This document shows positions 6,805 to 8,310 of a stretch of 8,310 nucleotides of DNA, piece by piece; position 1 is the first letter of the stretch, and each line of letters opens with the position of its first letter. Position numbers and translations under genes: made by a program. The DNA comes from Vulcanimicrobiota bacterium (GTDB lineage Bacteria; Vulcanimicrobiota; Vulcanimicrobiia; Eremiobacterales; Eremiobacteraceae): the NCBI GenBank assembly GCA_019232725.1, contig JAFANK010000137.1:1-8310 (forward strand), given 5' to 3'. The notes under the pieces are model-generated. The model did not search any database and had not been told where the DNA came from. It was given only the letters and a program-made list of their open reading frames with translations.

Positions 6805-7179
6805 TTAGTTTTTCGAGATAGCTTTCCGCTGTGCGGCTACTGCGCGGCTGAGTTTTTGCATTGCGATGCGGAGTCGATCGATAGCCGCTTGATTTTTTAC
6901 TTTCAGCTCTTCATTGCTTGCCGCTGCGAGATCCTTAGTGCTGTGCGCCAGAGTCTCTAAGCTCGTGATCGCGTCGGTGACCAGTCTGCGATCATCGGCG
7001 TACATAGCTTCTACCACCGGCCTCAATGATAGCACCAGTTTTTTTGCTTCGCTGTGAACGTTTTCAAGGCTAGCGCGAATCGCCGCTTGATCGTGCGTTT
7101 TGTTATCTTCGAGCTTCTTGTGCAATGCCTGCGCGTCACTGCGCGCTTGGTCGACTGCGGACTTAACAGTAGTACTCAT
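6805..7179 (-). CDS. Small all-helical (coiled-coil-like) protein, copy 2
   Basis: I do not recognise this 124-aa protein as a named family. It contains no Gly, Cys or Trp and a single Pro (54), and is dominated by Ala, Lys, Glu, Leu and Arg in heptad-like spacing, predicting three or four long amphipathic helices (roughly 3-25, 29-52, 54-86, 88-120). There is no signal peptide or membrane segment, so it should be cytosolic, perhaps a helical bundle or peripheral scaffold. It aligns without gaps at its N-terminus to the 123-aa protein at 7768-8139 (AQALHK versus AQGLHK at residues 16-21) and again near the end (AVAAQR versus AVAAER). SD CTCCTC on + at 7185-7190 gives GAGGAG 5 nt before ATG 7179. 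It sits between the two DUF1269 genes, with gaps of 21 and 16 nt. Confidence 0.83.
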   Translation of the reverse strand: MSTTVKSAVDQARSDAQALHKKLEDNKTHDQAAIRASLENVHSEAKKLVLSLRPVVEAMYADDRRLVTDAITSLETLAHSTKDLAAASNEELKVKNQAAIDRLRIAMQKLSRAVAAQRKAISKN

Positions 7180-7200
7180 ATCAGCTCCTCTTACATGCTG

Positions 7201-7755
7201 CTACATTTTGTCTTTTGCAATAACGGGATCGTAATCATAGGGTACAAAGAAAGGGTCCAGTCCTTGCCACTTGTCGCTTGCAATCTCGCTCTTCGGTCGA
7301 CGATACAGCTTCGCACCCAGCCTACCTGCAAGTGAATCGAGTGGTGCATACGTCTGCTCATCGATGTCGGCGATGACCGCGTGTTGGCCACGCCTCACGA
7401 GCATGCCGCTCTCATCAAATGCCTGCTCGAGCGTATCGGCGTTTGAAGCATCGATGCCCAAGCCCGCTGCTCCGCCTGTTGCGGCACCCAAGACAGCACC
7501 TCGTGTCGCGCTCAGGGCAGAGCCGACTGGCCCAGCAAGCGCTCCAATCAATGCACCGATCAAGACGCCGATGGACGCCGCGATGAACGGATCGCCATCG
7601 GCTGTCTCAACGACTAATGAACCGTGAGCGTCTCGCAACACAACGCCGGCGCCGTGAACCGTGAGTTCCCTTGCGGCGTCGAGGCGCCAGAGTTCATGAA
7701 GCGCTCGCTGGGCGTTGTTACGGCTATCAAAGACAAGGGCTGCAACGTTTCTAAT
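7201..7755 (-). CDS. DUF1269 glycine-zipper protein, copy 1 (ATT start)
   Basis: The best-supported reading is 184 aa starting at ATT 7755. With that start the protein aligns without gaps to copy 2 from residue 1: FD at 9-10, LHELW at 19-23 in both, TVHGA at 32-36 in both. AGGAG (7765-7769 on +) lies 9 nt upstream, the same spacing as in copy 2. A TAG closes the frame just above, and it is the stop of the upstream gene. No ATG, GTG, TTG or CTG occurs in frame until GTG 7641 (codon 39), which would remove the conserved first half and has no SD. The Gly/Ala zipper (SIGVLIGALIGALAGPVG, 61-78; GAATGGAAGLG, 90-100), FDESGMLVRRG, YRRPKSEI (151-158) and the tail motif PYDYDP follow. The alternatives are a point error or recent mutation of an ATG, or an in-frame ATT at 7761 only 3 nt from the SD. 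Function is unknown. Confidence 0.8.
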   Translation of the reverse strand: MRNVAALVFDSRNNAQRALHELWRLDAARELTVHGAGVVLRDAHGSLVVETADGDPFIAASIGVLIGALIGALAGPVGSALSATRGAVLGAATGGAAGLGIDASNADTLEQAFDESGMLVRRGQHAVIADIDEQTYAPLDSLAGRLGAKLYRRPKSEIASDKWQGLDPFFVPYDYDPVIAKDKM

Positions 7756-7764
7756 GGCAATGCG

Positions 7765-7770
7765 CTCCTA
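7765..7770 (-). promoter_or_regulatory. Shine-Dalgarno TAGGAG overlapping the upstream stop; decides the ATT start
   Basis: On the minus strand TAG (stop of helical protein 1) is the start of TAGGAG, which is 9 nt from ATT 7755. The stop/SD overlap implies that ribosomes ending on the first gene can re-initiate on the second. Confidence 0.72.
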
Positions 7771-8139
7771 GTTGAAGGTCTTTGTCCGGGCGCCATGTCC
7801 TCTCTCTGCGGCGACTGCTTCACTGATGTGCTCCACCGCATCGTGTGCCGCTTTGAGCATATCGTCAGTTTCTTGCTTGTGGGCGGCAGCATTTTGGAGA
7901 GCAACAATCGTTGCTATGGACGTGGCTGCTTGTTTCAGGTGCTGCTTGCGTTCGGCCTCGTGGATGGCTATTGCTTCGTTGAGCTTTGTGTGCAAGTGCT
8001 TGGCAGCGGCCAAGACTTTTTTAAACAACTCCACCCTTGCAGCAGTCTCAGCTACTTTCATAGCTGCCTGTATGCTCTTGTGAAGTCCCTGCGCTTCGCC
8101 ACGCAGATAGTCAAGACTGAGATCCTGTTGGGTTGCCAT
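7768..8139 (-). CDS. Small all-helical His-rich protein, copy 1
   Basis: This is a 123-aa protein and a paralogue of the 6805-7179 gene. It has no Pro, Cys or Trp and is almost entirely amphipathic helix (about 8-55, 57-83, 88-112), with no signal peptide. Nine histidines (20, 48, 50, 60, 67, 87, 99, 104, 115) make up about 7% of the protein, against four in copy 2; several recur at helical spacing (48/50/60/67), which could give metal binding or pH buffering, though this is inference. Start ATG 8139 has a near-perfect SD (GGAGGTGA, 8143-8150 on +), with GGAGG 6 nt upstream. It is the first gene of the minus-strand series; its TAG stop is shared with the SD of the following DUF1269 gene. It is not recognised as a named family. 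Confidence 0.83.
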   Translation of the reverse strand: MATQQDLSLDYLRGEAQGLHKSIQAAMKVAETAARVELFKKVLAAAKHLHTKLNEAIAIHEAERKQHLKQAATSIATIVALQNAAAHKQETDDMLKAAHDAVEHISEAVAAERGHGARTKTFN

Positions 8140-8310
8140 AACTCACCTCCATGTCAGCAAGGTAGCGTTCCGGCTTGAAGATGACACGAAGGAAATCTCA
8201 AGAGCCGATGAAAGTTTGAGTTTGAAGGTAACGAGGACGCGAATGCGGGACGACGTAAATCGGCTGTTTCCACTGGACCACTTCGCTAGCTAGAAATGTC
8301 CACCGAACAA
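8140..8310 (-). promoter_or_regulatory. Upstream leader of the eight-gene series, promoter not resolved
   Basis: These 171 nt precede the first gene and carry its strong SD. No ORF on either strand looks real. The clearest structure is a direct tandem TCAAAC-TCAAAC on the minus strand (8214-8225), a possible operator or extended promoter element. A TTGAGA at 8196-8201 lacks a good -10 partner. The promoter must be here or beyond the window edge. Confidence 0.35.

Larger units (their letters stand above)
6210..8139 (-). repeat. Tandem duplication of a [helical protein - DUF1269] gene pair
   Basis: Genes at 8139-7768 and 7755-7201 are paralogues, in the same order and strand, of the genes at 7179-6805 and 6788-6210. 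Shared markers are AQ(G/A)LHK and AVAA(E/Q)R in the helical partners, and LHELW, TVHGA, GALAGP, GAATGGA, YRRPKS and PYDYxP in the DUF1269 partners. Divergence at the protein level is substantial, so the duplication is old. Confidence 0.82.

Noticed and set aside
7641..7641. GTG start for DUF1269 copy 1 (146 aa)
   Set aside because: It would cut off the conserved FD, LHELW and TVHGA segments shared with copy 2, and has no Shine-Dalgarno.
7624..8178. 184-aa + strand ORF across the first cassette
   Set aside because: It is antisense to two genes supported by homology and SD sites, and has a Cys/Leu/Ser-rich shadow composition.
8173..8201. TTGAGA with a TCAAGC-like -10 as promoter of the minus-strand series
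   Set aside because: The -10 matches only about half of the consensus; not supportable as a promoter.
1..8310. CRISPR array, tRNA/rRNA, insertion sequence or phage genes
   Set aside because: I saw no regularly spaced repeats, no tRNA cloverleaf and no transposase or phage-type protein in any frame.

Overview
The window looks like chromosomal DNA of a diderm (outer-membrane) bacterium of moderate GC. Envelope genes dominate: an OstA/LptD-like outer-membrane barrel, a LolA-like periplasmic protein, a signal-peptide M48 metalloprotease, HdeD and AI-2E-exporter-type membrane proteins. The style of the OstA-like protein and the LolA-like protein reminds me of Eremiobacterota (WPS-2)-type lineages. 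That assignment is recognition only, because no rRNA or marker gene is present.

Layout. Positions 1-2500 (+) hold the end of an outer-membrane barrel gene that runs in from outside the window. It overlaps by four bases (ATGA) a secreted protein with a starch-binding-like (CBM20-type) beta-sandwich. Positions 2545-2790 (+) form a compact unit: a near-consensus sigma-70 promoter, a perfect Shine-Dalgarno, a 38-codon ORF encoding an 8-cysteine metallothionein-like peptide, and a strong hairpin between the convergent gene sets. From 8139 down to 2824 (-) runs one tightly packed series of eight genes, read right to left: helical protein 1, DUF1269 protein 1, helical protein 2, DUF1269 protein 2, HdeD, M48 protease, AI-2E family transporter, LolA-like protein.

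The first four genes of the minus-strand series are a tandem duplication of a two-gene cassette (small all-helical cytosolic protein plus glycine-zipper DUF1269 protein). Gaps of 11-23 nt, stop codons next to or overlapping the next Shine-Dalgarno, and one 11-nt overlap suggest co-transcription. The exception is an 84-nt gap before the transporter. The likely theme is envelope or acid/stress homeostasis. HdeD is the only member with an established acid-stress association, so the role of the rest is inference from context.

Two items need hand annotation because standard gene callers would miss or mis-start them. One is the metallothionein-like mini-gene at 2604-2720. The other is the first DUF1269 gene, whose homology-supported and SD-supported start is an ATT codon at 7755. 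The first ordinary start codon in frame is a GTG 38 codons later, inside the conserved domain.
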